Assembly (NCBI GenBank): GCA_021413885.1 | Contig: JAIOPM010000017.1 | Coordinates: 1 to 64,000, forward strand | Direction of reading: 5' to 3' | DNA from: Planctomycetota bacterium | GTDB lineage: Bacteria > Planctomycetota > UBA1135 > GCA-002686595 | DNA: 64,000 nucleotides | Part shown: positions 61,887-64,000 of the stretch, piece by piece | How positions within the stretch are numbered: position 1 is the stretch's first letter | Layout of the letters: each line of letters begins with the position of its first letter | Notes under the pieces: generated by a model | Told to the model about the DNA's origin: nothing | Databases searched by the model: none | Seen by the model: the letters and a program-made list of their open reading frames with translations, nothing else | Position numbers and translations under genes: made by a program

Positions 61887-64000
61887 ATGACCCCGACCTC
61901 GCTGCAAGCTCGACGACTCTCCCTCTCGATCCCGCCGACCGTCCGTCGGCTCCCGCGCATCGCGCGCCTCATCCAAGCGTTCGTGCGCGTGCTCGTCACG
62001 CCGCTAGCGTGCTGCCTGTGGCGCGCGAAGCGCAGCGGCGTCGAGCGTGTGCCGCAGGGCGGCGCGATCGTCGTCTGCAACCACGTCACGTACGTCGACG
62101 CGCTGATCCTCGCGTGGGGGCTGCGTCGGCCGGTGGTGTTCCTGATGCAGCGCGAGTACTTCGACCTTCCGCTGGTCGGCCGCATCGCGCGCGCGTGCGG
62201 CGCGCTGCCGGTCGCGAAGGGCGACACGCCGCGCGCGACCGCCGCGACGTTGGCGCTCGCGGCGAGCTACGCCCGCGGCGGCGAGTTGGTCGCGATCTTC
62301 GCCGAAGGTCGTCTTTCTCCGGACGGCGGCCTCCAGCGCTTCCAGCGCGGCGCCGAACGCCTCGCGCGCGCCGCCGGAACGCCGATCCTGCCCGCGCACC
62401 TCGATGGCCTGTGGGGGAGTTGGTTCAGCCGCAAGGGCGGGCGCGCGTTCGCGAAGCTGCCGGCGTTGCCGGACGCGGTGCGCGTGAGCTTCGGCGAAGC
62501 GCTCGCGTTCGATGCGCCGACGTGGCGCATGGAGGCCGCGGTCGCTGAACTCGCGGCGGACGCGGCGGTGCTCCGCGCGCGGGGCGGAGCAAATCTCGCG
62601 CAGGTGTGGTTGCGCTCGGCGCGGCGCAATGCGCGGCGCGAGGCGCTGGTCGACGGCGAACGGCGGCTGACGTACCGGCGCGCGTCGCTCGCGGCGTTGA
62701 CGCTCGCACGGGTGCTCGCGCGGGAAGCTCCCGGCCAGCCGCGCATCGCGTTGCTCGTGCCGACGTCGGGCGGCGGCGTGCTCGCGAACCTCGGCGTCGC
62801 GCTCGCGGGCCGCGCGAGCGTCGATCTCAACCCCACGCTCTCCGATCGCGATCTCGCGGAGCAGTGCGAGCGCGTCGGCGCGCGCACGTTGATCGCGTCG
62901 CGCCGCTACCTCGATGCGTTGCGCCGGACGACGCCGCTCGCGAGCGAACGCGGTCGGACGCTCTACCTCGAGGACCTCTTCGCGTCACCGCGGCTCGGCG
63001 ATCGGCTGTGGGCTCTCGTCGCGAGCTTCGTCCACCGTCTCGCGCCAGGCGCGCGCCTCGCCGCCGACGCGGAGGCGACGGTGCTCTTCTCGAGCGGCAG
63101 CACCGCGCGTCCGAAGGGCGTGATCCTGAGCCACGCAAACGTCGTCTCGAACGTCGCGGCGGTGTCGCGCGCGATCGGACTGCGCGAGGACGATCGTCTG
63201 CTCCACGCGTTGCCGTTGTTCCACAGCTTCGGCTACTCGGTCGCGTTGTGGGCGCCGCTCGCCGGCGGAGCGACGCTGCTCCTGCACTCGAGTCCGCTCG
63301 ATGCGTCCGGCGTCGTCGCGCTCGCCGAGCGCGAACGCGCGACGATCCTGATCGGCACGCCGACTTTTCTGCAGTCGTGGATGCGTCGCGCGTCGCCGGA
63401 GAGTTTTCGTTCCGCGCGCGTCGCGATCAGCGGCGCGCAAAGGCTGCCCGCGAGCCTCGCGCGCGCGTGGGAAGAGCGCTTCGGCCTAGCGTTGCGCGAG
63501 GGCTACGGCGCGACCGAGTTGTCGCCGGTCGTGGCGGTCGCGCGCGGGGGCGAAGCGCGGGTCGGCTCGGTCGGGCGGCCGCTCGACGGCGTCGCGGTGC
63601 GCGTGGTCGACGGCGAGGGCGCGGTGGTCGCGCCCGGTCGCGAAGGGCTGCTGGTGGTGCGAGGCCCGAACGTTTTCGCCGACTACGTCGACGAGCCCGA
63701 GCTCCGGCGCGAGGCCGTACGTGACGGTTGGTACGCGACCGGCGACGTCGCGCGGCTCGAGCGCGACGGTTCGCTCTCGATCGTCGATCGCGTCGCGCGC
63801 TTCAGCAAGATCGGCGGCGAGATGGTGCCGCACGGTCGCGTCGAGGAGGCGTTGCGTGCGGCGCTCGGCGAAGGCGGACTCGACGTCGAGCTCGCGGTCA
63901 CCGCCGTCGTCGACGACGAACACGGCGAACGTCTCGCGGTCGTGCACACGTCGTTCGCGCTCGCGATCGACGCGTTGCTCGGGCGCGTGAGGGAACTCGG
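61887..64000 (+). CDS. aas: Aas-like acyltransferase / acyl-AMP ligase (partial, cut by right edge)
   Basis: The start ATG at 61887 has 'GGAGG' 6 bases upstream. About 704 codons are visible, with no stop before the edge. Residues about 30-220 are a PlsC-type acyltransferase: 'VVCNHVTYVDALILAWG' (NHx4D box), 'VAKGDTPRATA' and 'AIFAEGRLSPDGGLQRFQRG' (EGR box). From about 240 an AMP-forming ligase follows: 'VLFSSGSTARPKGVILSHAN' (P-loop), 'LHALPLFHSFGYSVALWAPL', 'LREGYGATELSPVVAV' and 'DGWYATGDVARLERDGSLSI'. This is the order of the Aas enzyme that re-acylates lysophosphatidylethanolamine. The usual N-terminal MFS fusion is not present before it. Confidence 0.9.
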   Translation, partial: MTPTSLQARRLSLSIPPTVRRLPRIARLIQAFVRVLVTPLACCLWRAKRSGVERVPQGGAIVVCNHVTYVDALILAWGLRRPVVFLMQREYFDLPLVGRIARACGALPVAKGDTPRATAATLALAASYARGGELVAIFAEGRLSPDGGLQRFQRGAERLARAAGTPILPAHLDGLWGSWFSRKGGRAFAKLPALPDAVRVSFGEALAFDAPTWRMEAAVAELAADAAVLRARGGANLAQVWLRSARRNARREALVDGERRLTYRRASLAALTLARVLAREAPGQPRIALLVPTSGGGVLANLGVALAGRASVDLNPTLSDRDLAEQCERVGARTLIASRRYLDALRRTTPLASERGRTLYLEDLFASPRLGDRLWALVASFVHRLAPGARLAADAEATVLFSSGSTARPKGVILSHANVVSNVAAVSRAIGLREDDRLLHALPLFHSFGYSVALWAPLAGGATLLLHSSPLDASGVVALAERERATILIGTPTFLQSWMRRASPESFRSARVAISGAQRLPASLARAWEERFGLALREGYGATELSPVVAVARGGEARVGSVGRPLDGVAVRVVDGEGAVVAPGREGLLVVRGPNVFADYVDEPELRREAVRDGWYATGDVARLERDGSLSIVDRVARFSKIGGEMVPHGRVEEALRAALGEGGLDVELAVTAVVDDEHGERLAVVHTSFALAIDALLGRVREL

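Overview
The window is high-GC DNA from a bacterium that looks like a member of the Planctomycetota. This is an inference from gene content. The window has a DUF1800/DUF1501 pair, a MoxR/DUF58/BatA-type operon, large secreted proteins with Ig-like and calcium-type repeats, a SpoVG carrying a zinc ribbon, and an ECF sigma factor with a membrane-tethered extension. It reads as a chromosomal segment with about 45 genes, two tRNAs, a TPP riboswitch, one small tRNA-borne islet and one palindromic MITE-like element.

Layout. 1-11 kb (minus strand) is a MoxR ATPase, DUF58, BatA-like and VWA-membrane operon, flanked on each side by a secreted beta-propeller protein with a helical-repeat N-terminus. 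An FtsB/DivIC-like protein and enolase follow. 12.4-18.4 kb (plus) is a tight housekeeping run: pssA, folK, panC, ispE, spoVG, aroDE fusion, aroK, then initiator tRNA-fMet. A duplicated 3' end of that tRNA plus its terminator brackets a 0.76-kb islet with one foreign-looking gene. 19-34 kb holds a lipoprotein sulfatase-fold enzyme, a radical SAM protein, a secreted S9 peptidase, an MFS transporter, a lipoprotein subtilase, a PrcB-like lipoprotein, a calcium-repeat secreted protein and the DUF1501/DUF1800 pair. 34.6-42.5 kb holds YgiQ-type radical SAM, a 1588-residue secreted metalloprotease with seven Ig-like repeats, a divergent EF-P and a small cupin lyase. 42.6-50.3 kb holds a frameshifted GT-C-like membrane protein, queF, a sirtuin, the sigma-factor fusion, an esterase and adenosine deaminase. 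50.6-64 kb holds gltX, a zinc-finger/FecR-like membrane protein, a phosphoesterase, an NHL protein, a secreted esterase, a two-gene cysteine operon, a CAT-anticodon tRNA, a very acidic protein, riboswitch-controlled thiC and an aas-like gene cut by the right edge.

Most notable points. First, a NifS-type PLP enzyme whose catalytic Cys is Ala is translationally coupled to cysteine dioxygenase, which suggests a cysteine to cysteine sulfinate to alanine plus sulfite route. Second, an ECF sigma factor is fused through one membrane helix to two copies of an unrecognised extracytoplasmic domain. Third, the tRNA-fMet islet has attachment-like repeats. Fourth, a -10-like TAnnnT box recurs 6-15 bases before many start codons, which suggests leaderless or short-leader transcripts. 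Calls rest on reading translations and motifs by eye; no database search was run.
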